A DNA stretch of 64,000 nt. It comes from Hoplostethus atlanticus (lineage: Eukaryota; Chordata; Actinopteri; Trachichthyiformes; Trachichthyidae). Location: the NCBI GenBank assembly GCA_034670405.1, contig JAXDDX010000148.1, forward strand, positions 43,501 through 107,500. Reading direction: 5' to 3'. The notes under the pieces are model-generated. The model ran no database searches. It was not told the DNA's origin and worked only from the letters and a program-made list of their open reading frames with translations. Both the position numbers and the translations under genes were made by a program. This document shows, one piece after another, positions 13,601-26,261 of this stretch (the stretch's first letter is position 1; each line of letters starts with the position of its first letter).

Positions 13601-16600
13601 GGGCTAAAGACAAGACAGTTTACTGAGTCACAGTAACCTACATTTGAGACAAATCTACCTGATCACACTGTTCACTTTTACTGAGAACGTTACTGGATGA
13701 TCTACAGACACACCACAACAACCTGGTTCAGACAGTCAACTGGACACATTATTAACTAACAGACTGATCCTGGATCAGATGGTTGGTAGCAGGTTGGGGA
13801 TCAAACTGGAAAGCCTGTCTATATATAGATGACATGTATAGTTACTGTCGGTTCCTGAGTTCATGTGTTCCTGTGTGTTCGTATCATTACGTACCAACCT
13901 GACAAGACAAATTCCTGCACTGGACGAGGAAAATGAAGCGATTCTGATAAACTTCAAGTGAATCTTAGGGAATAATTTGTCATGTCCTTCCCTCCTTAAT
14001 AACTTCATCTGGTTGGACTCAGAAAGCGTTTCCCATGCTGTGACAACACCAGATTGATATAGATGTGAAAAACAATCTTCCCTACTTTTGAGAGAACGGA
14101 GCAAATTCATCAAACGTCAGCTAGGCTTAATGCACAACACAACAGAACTGAAGTACTGAAAAATATGTCTGTCCATGGCTGTCCATCCCAGTCCTGCCAT
14201 GAACCACAATATCACAGCCCTCAGCGAAACACCAAGCTCATTTGGGTGAAAAGGAAACTGAGTTCAAAATGGCCTCTAACCCATCTCCAGTGAAGCAGCT
14301 GAAGTCCTGAATGCAGTGATATTGCCTTTCCTTTTTAGCAAGTGAAAAATCATTCTTTATTTTTATGTTTAGTTGCAATCTAAAACAGATGCATATTAAT
14401 TTCATTTACCTTGCTGGTGTAGTTCTGGGAGCCTTCCTGGTGATTTTACCACCAAACTGCATCTGAATCTGAGCAGAAATTCAACTACAGACCCCATAAA
14501 GAGATGCCAAGAGACGCCAAGACACGCCCACCGCGGGAGACAAAACGCTGTTCATCCTTTATTTAAAGGACATTTTTTCCCATTTTATCACAAGAGCCCT
14601 GCAGCATGTGAAAGTCTGCTCATGAGTGAGGGTGGACATGCCTGAACTGTGTTCGCACTGAAAGATTCAACAAGCCGGCTTTGACTTTACTGCTGAGGGA
14701 AGGGACAGTCCTGAGAGGCAGAGCTTCAATAAACCACTACATCATCCTCAAAACTGACACAAATACCTCAGTGTATTTAAAGGAGGCAGATTAGCAGCCA
14801 ACTTTCTCACCCCTTCTATTGTTGTGAACATCCTGATGGCTGTCTGAGTCCGTCTGGTCTTTAGAGGCTATCTCTGCTGCCACCAGGAACTTCATAATGG
14901 ACGCATCAATCAAAAGGAGGATGTAGACAAGGTCTGGGTTGATGGCTTTAATTCAGCAGCATACATGAGATAGGCCAGTATCACATCCACACATGCCACA
15001 GCTCTGGAACAGCATGATGTAGATCATTACTCAGCTTCATTATGGGAAACGGAGGACTCGTAGATCAGTGGAGGATGGGCGTGGAGGAGTTTTAGTCCAA
15101 CCTGCTAACTAGCCTGTTCTCCGGTGACCTCCTCGTCTCCTTCAGCCAAAAACATCACTCTGTGTCACGACCGCCCAGGGATGTATTTAACGGACATGAC
15201 TGAGAAGACGATGATACTGAACATGACACCATGAGCTGACAGAGTCTGGAGAAAGATGAGCAAGTTTTGCAGAAGTAATAATGTTAATGTAATGTGATAT
15301 TTTATTGATGGCTGTAGGGAAATGGTCTTTTCTCCTGCCCCCCTCTACAGGGAGGTCAGAGGTCATATGCCAGGGTCAGAACAGCACCATGGAGCTGGTA
15401 GGGATTCAGTGTCTTGCTCAAGGACACATCAGCAGGGTGGGGGTTGAACCTGGGTCCTCTGGTTGAAGGAGCAAGAGGGGAAAGAACCATATCAGGTATG
15501 TGTCATGGTGATGGTTGATGTTATTACATTACATTACATTACAGTCATTTAGCAGACGCTTTTATCCAAAGCGACTTACAATAAGTGCATTCAACATAGG
15601 TAGGCAAGAAAACTACTAGTCACCAGAAATCGTAAGTGCATTTCCTTCCTAAACAAGCAACTAAGAGCATAACTAGTGTTAAGGTAAGAGTGCAATAAGT
15701 TAGCAACCTACTTTATCTTAAACAAATGAGACAAATAAGAGAATCAAATAAACAAGAGCTAAGACAAATAAGTGTATCAAATGAACAAGAGCCAATAAAC
15801 AAGAGCTCAGACACATAATTGACGACAAATAGGCAAGGCTAAGAGGAAGAGTCAGGGTAGTGTTTCCTGAAGAGGTGGGTTTTCAGCCTGGTGAAAGATG
15901 GGCAGCGACTCTGCTGTCCTGACATCAGTGGGGAGTTCATTCCACCACTGCGGGGCCAGGACAGAGAAGAGCCGTGACCGTGTAGATCGGCCGCAGGGGC
16001 CTCTGAGCGACGGGGCAACCAGTCGCCTCGAGGCAGCAGAGCGAAGTGGTCGGGCGGGGGTGTAAGGCTTGACCATAGCCTGGAGGTAAGAAGGAGCTGT
16101 TCCTTTCACTGCCCTATAGGCTAGCACCAGGGTCTTGAACTGGATGAGCTGCTACAGGGAGCCAGTGGAGAGAACGGAGAAGGGTAGTTGTATGGGAGAA
16201 CTTGGGGCGGTTGAACACCAGACGAGCTGCAGCTTTCTGAACAAGCTCCAGAGGTCTGATGGCAGACGCCGGGGCACCAGCAAGGAGGGAGTTGCAGTAG
16301 TCCAGGTGGGAGATGACAAGAGCCTGGATGAGCACCTGCGCTGCCTTGTCAGTGAGGAAGGGGCGAATCCTCCTGATGTTGTAGAGGAGGAATCTGCAGG
16401 AGCGCGTCACTGATGCGATGTTTGCCGAGAACGACAGTCGGTCGTCCAGGGTCACACCCAGATTCCTCGCAGTCCGAGTTGACGTCACCACAGCATTATC
16501 AATGGTGATGGCCAGGTCTCGGTCTCACCTGAACCATCATCACCCTGAACCACCATCACCCTGAACCATCATCACCCTGAACCATCATCACCCTGAACCA

Positions 16601-19600
16601 CCATCACCTGAACCATCACCTGAATGCCTAAAATGAAAACTGAAACAGTTTGTTGGTGAGGCAGATCAGATCAGTAAAGTGGTATACAGAACAGCAGCTT
16701 GGTGTGCGTTCACAGCCAACATGTTCTAAACCACGGTGTGGTTTATTAAGCTCTGCAGCGTTTCCTCCTTTAGCTGGTTGGTCTCCAGGTGAGAACAACA
16801 ACATTCACCAAATAACCGACGAGACGCCTGAAAACGTCTCAGTCCTCTAACAAGAGAACACAAGGCATTATGGGTAGAAGAGAACTGTGGTGGTTCGTTA
16901 GGAGAGAGAACGGGATCCAACCAGCTACAGGAAACCACCCCAGAACACAAGGCATTATGGGTAGAAGAGAACTGTGGTGGTTCGTTAGGAGAGAGAACGG
17001 GATCCAACCAGCTACAGGAAACCACCCCAGAACACAAGGCATTATGGGTAGAAGAGAACTGTGGTGGTTCGTTAGGAGAGAGAACGGGATCCAACCAGCT
17101 ACAGGAAACCACCCCAGAACACAAGGCATTATGGGTAGAAGAGAACTGTGGTGGTTCGTTAGGAGAGAGAACGGGATCCAACCAGCTACAGGAAACCACC
17201 CCAGAACACAAGGCATTATGGGTAGAAGGAGACTAGCATAACGTCACCAAACACCAGGACTGTGACGCAGCAGTGACCTGGATCCAAACTGTATGAGTGT
17301 GATGAGAGAGCTATTTATAGAATCAAGCAGATAATATAAGTCTAACAAAACGTTCTCATAAAAGGTTTTGAAGTCGGTTGGCTGCTGTCCTGCCCTGGAG
17401 GAAAGAGTTGAAGATGAGAGACGGAGGAGACGCCGACCGCTTGCCAATCCAGAACCAGAACCAGAAACTAATTCACTTCACATTCAGGAAAGGAAACATT
17501 ACAGACTTGAGACAATTCATCTTCAAATCTTGTCCCAACTTCTTTAATCCGATTCAGCGAGTCAAAGTCATAAGGCTGCCTCCAGCTTGTTGGAAACCAA
17601 TTTACTGACTTCAGAGAACTCATGTTGGTGATGGGAGATGTTGGCTGAATCCAGTAGATATTGAGCGTATTGGAAATAAATCATCAGCCAATTCTTATTA
17701 AGAATATAACACACATCCAGACACGGTGTGAAGCACAATGCCGCCTCATTCGTGTCCGAGGTCTGGAATATCAACACTACATTTAAACAGTTCCACAAAT
17801 GCCACAAATTCTGACGTGCATTGAAAGCTAAAATAGAGGACACCAGCTGTGTTCCCAGAATGCATCCTGTTTCAAGGTGAGGTTTCACTTAGTATTTCAC
17901 TGTGACGGTTTCCAATCCCAGCCTTTAAAATTGAGATTTTCCTGCAGGCGGACAAACATCCAATCCCAGGACACAAATTGTAAATCAGGTCTTGAATGAG
18001 ACAGCCGCTATAAAGAGCCATCTGAGAGAAGAGAAGCTGTTCTCCAGCGGGTTTATGAAGATTTCTCAGGAATGAACAGGTAACTGAAAAAGCTTCTTGT
18101 TCCAGAGGGTTTGCAGCTCAAATCGGTGTCTAATGTTGTCCACACATCATCTACGATGAATCTCTTCCTCTTGAGAACTAAACAAGACAATATGATCTAT
18201 ATATCAGTTCAGATGTCAACACGGCACTGGGCCAAGAGGAAGCAGGGGAAGAGAATAGATGAAACATTACAGGATTATTGTGTTTGGTACTCTCACCAGA
18301 TGTACTGTATGACACTTAACTTTCAAAGTACTACTTTTATAGGTCCCTGTCTTTATAGGCTTAATACAGCCGCTGTCACAGAGCCGACTGGGAAATGTCC
18401 ACCAGACATGCTGGTACAGCCTGTGGCGTAGTGATGTGTCGTATGGGAACGAGTCGGCTCTTTGAGCCGGCTCTTTTAAGTGAGAGCAGTTTTGTTTTTT
18501 TGTTTTTTAGTAAATGAATACAGAACAGAACGACAGGATGATCCTATAATTTATGACGTGAATATAATAATAAAAACGTCTTACTTGTTTGGTAATAGTG
18601 CTTTAGAGCCAAATCCAGCAAGAATAGTGAGAGTTTTCTTACACTGGAATTTAGGAACGAGCACTTTTTCCTGGAAAACTTCAAAATAAAAGCCCACAAA
18701 TAACCAAACATACGTCATACAAAATAAGAGTCTTAGATTACAAATGCCCAACACATCACCGCTTGTGATGTACGCGATTTTTAATAGACTGAATAAACTG
18801 CAGTGATGTTATTATATGACATGTGTTTTTCGTGATGATTGTATGCAAACATTGCTAATTTTCTGACTGATTAATAAATCAATCAACCAGTGGGACATTT
18901 AAATCCTGAAAAAAGTGTTGTGGAATTATTTATTATCCATACTATTTCATTAATAGTGTGTTATTATTCTTATACAACTAGGATATTTATTTTTGCTATA
19001 TCCCACTTTTTAACAAGCAATATGACTTTGAACATAGTTTGATGTATTGCAGATGAAGAATCTTGCTTATTTATTTCTTGGGAAAGTAACTATGGTATTG
19101 CTGAGTAGTGGAAGTGACCGCAAGGATGTAACTTGTTACTACAGACCAACCGTAGGTCAAATATTGTTTAATCTGTCTGACTTTAAAAAGCTAGAAGTGC
19201 TACTGAATGAAGAGCCGCTCTTTTTACTGAGCCAAATGAACTGACTCACTGAAAAGAGACGGAAGTCCCATCACTACTGTGGCGGTAAGTTAGTATAGTT
19301 AGTTAGTATACTCTACAGGTTACCAACATCACTTCATTTGGTAGGTCAGTGTACCAGCCACAGAGGCAGGGAGCAGAACTGGTTGAAGGTCCTATAATAT
19401 TCTAAAATGTCTGCTGGACATCTTCCCAATCAACTGAATCAATCAGTAGTTAACTAATAACTAGTTTTCTGTCCTGCTCTACAGAGATGCTTCATCCCTC
19501 TGACCCATAATCTGAGGTTGTTTCCATCCAATAGAAATGCTGTTGTTGGGGAGGAAAAAGTCCATCTAGAGCATCAAAACCTCATCAGGCCTCCAACATC

Positions 19601-22600
19601 TACTGAGACACACACACACACACACACACACACCTCTCCACAGTCGAGTGATGAGCCACACCCCAGGGAAATGAAGTGAGCGAGGGGCGAGTCAGATAGA
19701 CAGACATCAAACAGGGCTGGAGCTGCCGTTCGCGTCACGCTGCTTCAGCTCAGCTCTTAATTAATATTTGTATTCCAGACAGGCTGAGTGCGTTCACCGC
19801 CGGGCAGATTAGGGCTTAGGTGGCGAGGATCAGCCCATCAGCCTCCCTGGGATGGAAAACCATTTGAACATGATGGGCGGAACAGCATGGCATGAATTAA
19901 TCCACCACAGCTTCAAATACAAGTTCATCTGATAGTGCGTAGGCCAAATATTTGTCTTGCTGCTATTCCATGTAGCTTTTATATGAAAAAGCTCTTAACC
20001 AGTTTGAAAGTAACTGGTGGTTGTGCCTTGAACAACAAGACATCAAAGAATAAATGAACTGAAGTTACAGCAGTAAGCATGTAAGGCCACATCAAGCATA
20101 CTGACACCGTCAGGACAAATGAACTACACTGAATGTGGAAGACAGAATACCTTCGCATTCTTGGACGTGACAGTTTTCTGAAGGTAAGCTAGTGCATCAA
20201 ACTAGATCAGCCATCACAGAGACAGAAATGACAGCTCAAAGCCCAGCGCGCAACAGGGAGGATAGAAATGTGGTTTTAGGCCTTAGGATGGACTCCCAAC
20301 AGGCTGCAGCACTAAAACACCTTCACCTCCCATCAGTGATGCAGTAGGGTGAACTGTGACCTCCAGTCGGTGATCCAGCTGTGTCTTCCTTTAAAGACTC
20401 ATCTTTTTAAATGTGCTTTTACCTGATTTCATCTCACTTGTTAACTTGTGTCCTTCATGTCCAGCTTGAAATTACTTCTTCTTACCCTTTTATTGTCTGA
20501 GCTACAATTCTGTACCAAATGTCTCATATTTATTTTTGTTCTTTGTATTTATTATGATTTATTTTATGGTATGTCTTTATTCCTGTTCTCAGCTGTTTCT
20601 TTTTACTCCTGTGAACTTTGCTTGTACTATGTACTTTGGCTATAAAAATAATAATTATTATTATTTGTATTATTATTATTATTATTATTATTAATAACAA
20701 TAATAATAACAATAATAATAATAAATACATAAATAAATAAATAAAAGGTGGCTGAACTGGGTTTAGGTGGGTTAACCCTCCACTGTATCCATCACATGGA
20801 AAGGTATTGAGAACCAGTGGGCCTTTAGAGTCGCTGCTCAGAACTACATTTGAATCCATCCTGAAAAAAACTGTTTGTTTAAATCAGGTCAATATGGATC
20901 TGAGAACAGCTCTTAACCTTTTTTGTCTCTTGACAGGAGTGATCTACTAACCCAGAGGGCCTGACGGGGCCGATAATGAGAGGCTTTGGCTCAGCAGCAT
21001 CAGCGACACAAACTGTGACGGCGTCTGACCCCGAGATCTATCAGCAGGACGGCGTCAGAACGGAGGTTAACATCACGTCTCTGGTCCAGATGACACACGA
21101 CTCTTTGAGGACTCTTTGAACCAATTTGCGAGTTGTCTGCATTTGATTGAATCACTCAAGAGAACACGATGTTTCCCTGTCAGAGCCGCTGGTTATTATC
21201 AGCTCAGTAGCCCCGCCCACCGCCATCCATCACCTGCCGTCACCACACCACACATTTCAGCTTTACATCCAGAGCAACTTACAGCGAGTAGGCAGGTAAA
21301 AGGTCAGTGTCTCGCTCAAGGACACAAGGACAGGACCAATGGCTGCTGATGGTCACACTGGATGTTGTAGGGATCAAACCTGTGATCTTCTGGTCACAGG
21401 AGATGTCCTGCTGTACGTCTGATCAGATGTGGGATGTGTGTTGATCCAGAAAAATAACCTACACCTCTAGCGCCATCTGACCGCAGCGCCACGCCTACAG
21501 TAGATCATTTCAAATCTCCCGGTTTTAATGAAAACCCATTAAATCAGAGCATAGTATAGTAATATATAGTATAAATATATAGTATAGTAATATATTAGTA
21601 TAGTAATATATAGTATAAATATATAGTATAGTAATATATTAGTATAGTGATATACAGTATAGTAATATATAGTATAGTGATATACAGTATAGTGATATAT
21701 AGTATAGTAATATACAGTATAGTAATATATAGTATAATAATGTACAGTATAGTGATATACAGTATAGTGATATATAGTATAGTGATATACAGTATAGTGA
21801 TATACAGTATAGTGATATACAGTATAGTAAAGTATAGTATAGTATATAGTTTAGTCAGCCTGACTGAGCAGAGGTCGTCCAGGCTGACTAAGCCTCACCA
21901 CCAAACCTCCATTAGCCTCAAATGATATCAGGGATGTTCAAGGACTCAAGATAAGAGAGAAGAAGAACAACAATAAGTTGCCGAAGGCTCTCCGGTTCGA
22001 TCCCAGCAGCAACTATGTGTCCTGTCCAAGTGCCCTTGAGCAAGGCACTGAACCGCCCATACTCTGGATGACAGCGTCACCTCAATGACTAAATGTAATT
22101 ACCATCTGAAGAAGACAGAGATTACCCAACCACCTCAGATGTGGTTTCATTTCACTCTGAAATAGATTATGGCAGAAACCAGCTGAGGCCTGTCGGCTGT
22201 GTCCGAACGACCACAGCGCCCACTGCTGCCCAGCGCCGGTCTCTCCTCCCATCTGCCTCATTGATCCAGGGTTTCCATTCCCAATCCAGTCAGAGTGGTC
22301 CAGCTGATTCTTCTGTCCTGGTCGGGTCTCACCTTCGCTACCCTCCAGACCAGACGCTTCGCTGTCTACACATTCAGCTACGAGCTGCAGCTAGTGGTGG
22401 ATGAACCCTACACTCACTTAACCCACCGGTTCAGTAAAACATTCATTCATAGTGAGTAGCATCAAACTGATTTTTGACTGGGAAAAAGAGCATAACTCAG
22501 TGAAAGTAAAAACTTTTTTCTTTAAATTGGTGATTGTTTGACTTATGATGATCACGGGTCAGTTTGCCCTCCTTTTTATTAACCAACCAAACACAAGCTG

Positions 22601-25600
22601 AAGCTACGTACTAAATGATCTTGGTGTAAAACAGCAGGAAACAGTTTTTGTTGTTAAATTCACCCTTGTAAAGCATCAGTATGAAGTGGGTGGTGTTGGG
22701 GTAAGTGGGGGGGCTCGTTGACGTCCACTGGTGACACTGTGGCTGAGGATGAACCACGTCATGTTACCAGGTCACGTGTGGAGAAGCTGGTTTACAGTTT
22801 TAACAGGCGGGAATCCAAAGACGCAGCGGATTGGTTGAAGTCAGATGAAGGTCGGACGCAGGATTAATATTTCGTTAATGACTAATACAGTTGATTGAGA
22901 ATATTCAGTAAACAAACATATAACGTTTGATCCAATCGATGACCTGCAGACAAATAAATCACTGCTGACCTGTGCAGCTCCAGCACTCGTGATGACAACG
23001 AGGTCAAAAGTCAGGGATTGTCAGCCCCCCTCCCCCAAACTAGTGGAACAGACGGAGATCCTATTCATGCAATTCATTTTTCATATGTAGTCAGACATTC
23101 GGTGTGATGCATAAACATCAGCAGACTCCTGATCTCCTATTTCAGGTTTTTACATTTCAATGCTTTCTGTGCAGATTAGCTGCGACTCTGCAAGCCTCTG
23201 AATGACGGCGAGGCAGAACGGAGGAAGGACGGCTGATCCAACCCTCCTGAACCGTCACGCTGCCGTTACAGCTCAAAGGTAGACATGAATAACTTTAATG
23301 GATGTTAATGCTCATAATTTTTCATTGGCTTCTATGGGGAGGCTTGAATCATTATATGTTGTTGAATCCCTTCAGTTTTGATTCATCACTTCCCTCTCTT
23401 TGTGCCATAAAGCGATCCAACAGATTTCCCTCCAGCCACAATGTAAAGGCCAGACTAGACTGGCGGTGAACGACGGCCGTCAATAGAGCAGTCACTATTA
23501 TTTTCAGTGTAAAACCTGTACACTGGCGGCGTCACCATGACGCCCCTGCAACACCACTTTGCAAAATCATATTATCTATGAAAAAAGGTTCAGCAAACCT
23601 GTTGTCATGAGTTGGGAATTGAACTTGCGTCGTCGGAGTTGAAGGTACATCCCTCACCCATCCGCCCCCCAACTTCCACACCCTTACTTTCCACTGTCAA
23701 ACTACTTCCTGTTTCTAGTCGAGGCTCCGCCCCCTGATCCTTTAGGGAACAGATTTCTTTTCGTGCACAGAGCTCATTATGTGCTGTGAGATCAGGCTTC
23801 TCCAAATTAATCTGGTGATGATTTATTGATGTTAACATGATACGCATCATACCTTTAACTACATTTTAGTTTCTGTAGTTCACTGATGAGGTCATAGTTT
23901 ATTTAACACTACATCACCACTTATCACACACCGCCAAAATACACCAAACCTGAGGCGCTGTGCCGGCGGAGGCCTACCTTGACGGTCTGGTCCAGGGAGG
24001 CAGTGGCCACTCTGGCCTGCGGTCCCATCAGGCCACAGTGTAGGTCTGTGATTGGCAGGGAGTGGCGGGATAGGATGTGGCGAGGCTCGGGGGTGTGGCT
24101 CAAATCCAGCTGGACCACACTGCAACACACAAAACAGGAAGCTCAATGATCTGTCAATGAAGAATAAAGTCTTCAACTGTTCAACGGTTCCCCCAGGAAA
24201 CAATTAACTTTGGTTCGTCAACCATCGCAGCAGATCGATGGGAGTGTCACCGCCCTCAAATTAAAGGTTTCTTTCTCTGTCGGGGTGTCCCGACAGAGAG
24301 GGGGCGTCCCGACAGCGAGGGGGCGTATCGACATCGAGGGGGGCGTCCCGACAGATAGGGGGGCGTCCCGACAGAGAGGGGGCGTCCCGACAGCGAGGGG
24401 GGCGTCCCGACAGAGAGGGGGGCGTCCCGACAGAGAGGGGGGCGTCCCGACAGAGAGGGGGCGTCCCGACAGAGAGGGGGGCGTCCCGACAGCGAGGGGG
24501 GCGTCCCGACAGAGAGGGGGGCGTCGCGACAGAGAGGGGGCGTCCCGACAGAGAGGGGGGCGTCCCGACAGAAAGGGGGGCGTCGCGACAGAGAGGGGGC
24601 GTCCCGACAGCGAGGGGGGCGTCCCGACAGAGAGGGGGGCGTCCCGACAGAGAGGGGGCGTCCCGACAGCGAGGGGGGCGTCCCGACAGAGAGGGGGGCG
24701 TCGCGACAGAGAGGGGGCGTCCCGACAGAGAGGGGGGCGTCCCGACAGAAAGGGGGGCGTCGCGACAGAGAGGGGGCGTCCCGACAGCGAGGGGGCGTAT
24801 CGACATCGAGGGGGGCGTACCGACAGAGAGGGGGCGTCCCGACAGCGAGGGGGCGTATCGACATCGAGGGGGGCGTACCGACAGAGAGGGGGCGTCCCGA
24901 CAGCGAGGGGGCGTATCGACATCGAGGGGGGCGTACCGACAGAGAGGGGGCGTACCGACAAATAGGGGGCGTACCGACAGAGAGGGGGCGTCCCGACAGA
25001 TAGGGGGGCGTCCCGACAGTGAGGGGGCGTCCCGACAGAGAGGGGGGCGTCCCGACAGATAGGGGGGCGTCCCGACAGTGAGGGGGCGTACCGACAAATA
25101 GGGGGCGTACCGACAGTGAGGGGGCGTACCGACAAATAGGGGGCGTACCGACAGATAGGGGGGCGTCCCGACAGATAGGGGGGCGTCCCGACAGCGAGGG
25201 GGCATCCTGAAAGCGAGGACGGCATACCGACAGAGAGGACGGCGTCCTGCTGCCAGATCAGATGGAAAGTTACAACCATTTCTGCTGATGGTTCCCGACT
25301 GCAGGGTTTTAGTATCTGGACAGATTCAAATTATAGGTAACAAAGGAGTCGCTTTCTGTATGCAGTTAAGTTTTTACAGTGCAGCAACTTAGAAACCATA
25401 ACCAGTTCATCTGTTACTGGAGAGGAGAGAGGAGAGAGGAGACATCAGGTGTAATGTTCACTTGAATGTTCTCCATGTTCTTGGTGTCTGAGAGGAATAC
25501 CCGATGAGGAGCAGGAAGCTCCAGTTTCAGAACTGCTGGATGCAGCTGATGAACACAAACCAAACCAAACCGAAATCAAACCAAACAGAAAATAGGATTT

Positions 25601-26217
25601 TTATTTTATGTTTCAACTTTGGATTTTACAGTCAAAGTTTAAACTAGATGACCTGGATTCCATTAGTTTTAAGTGTGTCAGGACCACCCAGGACCCCCGT
25701 TCCTATAGGAACCAGGTGGTGCACTATGGGAACTGTAGGAAGGGTCACCGGACACTACTGCCGTTTTATCACCAGATAAAACCAGCGCCTGAAAATGACT
25801 AGAACACACAAAAACAAAATGATTCAACCAAACTAAATATCTGGAGAGGTCACGCCGGGTCGGTTTGTGTAACCAGAGAACCTGTGAGTTGAACTGCAGA
25901 ACCATCCAACCTCCGAACTCGAGTTTTTCCAAGTTTAATTTAATATTTTACAGCTCCAGAAGTGACAGGTTTCCTCTTCAATGTGACTTTCAGTGGAAAC
26001 AGAACCAGTCTGGGGTTCCCTGGGTAGTGAACCTCTCATCATACTAACCACACCAGGATTAGACCCACATCACTTGGCTGATATTGGCCCTTTATCAACA
26101 ATAGTTAATGTTGTTCACTTCTGATACAATGATTGATTGATTACATATTTATTGCAGAATTGGTCAATACTACACTAGTTGTCTATGGGAAGCCTTTAAC
26201 CAGTATGCATGATTAGT

Positions 26218-26261
<44 letters not shown>

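Larger units (their letters stand above)
12685..23977. other. wdr18 intron 4 (11.3 kb)
   Basis: It holds dispersed repeat copy A, the LINE at 15537-16523, the 87-bp tandem repeat, the hAT element, an AAT tract (20645-20745), the AGTATA repeat and two SINEs. The remaining unique stretches (for example 13617-15400, 17229-18420, 22103-23977) show no exon-like frame. Confidence 0.6.

Noticed and set aside
15852-16491. Host gene with reverse-transcriptase similarity
   Set aside because: Frame-shifted, 5'-truncated LINE fragment with other copies in the same window.
16726-17241. Frames of 123-161 codons made of a 29-residue repeat
   Set aside because: They result from the 87-bp tandem repeat; no conservation or splice context.
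24218-25279. Several overlapping frames of 200-353 codons, Arg/Pro/Leu-rich
   Set aside because: Open on both strands in several frames at once because of the 19/20-bp minisatellite; in wdr18 intron 3.
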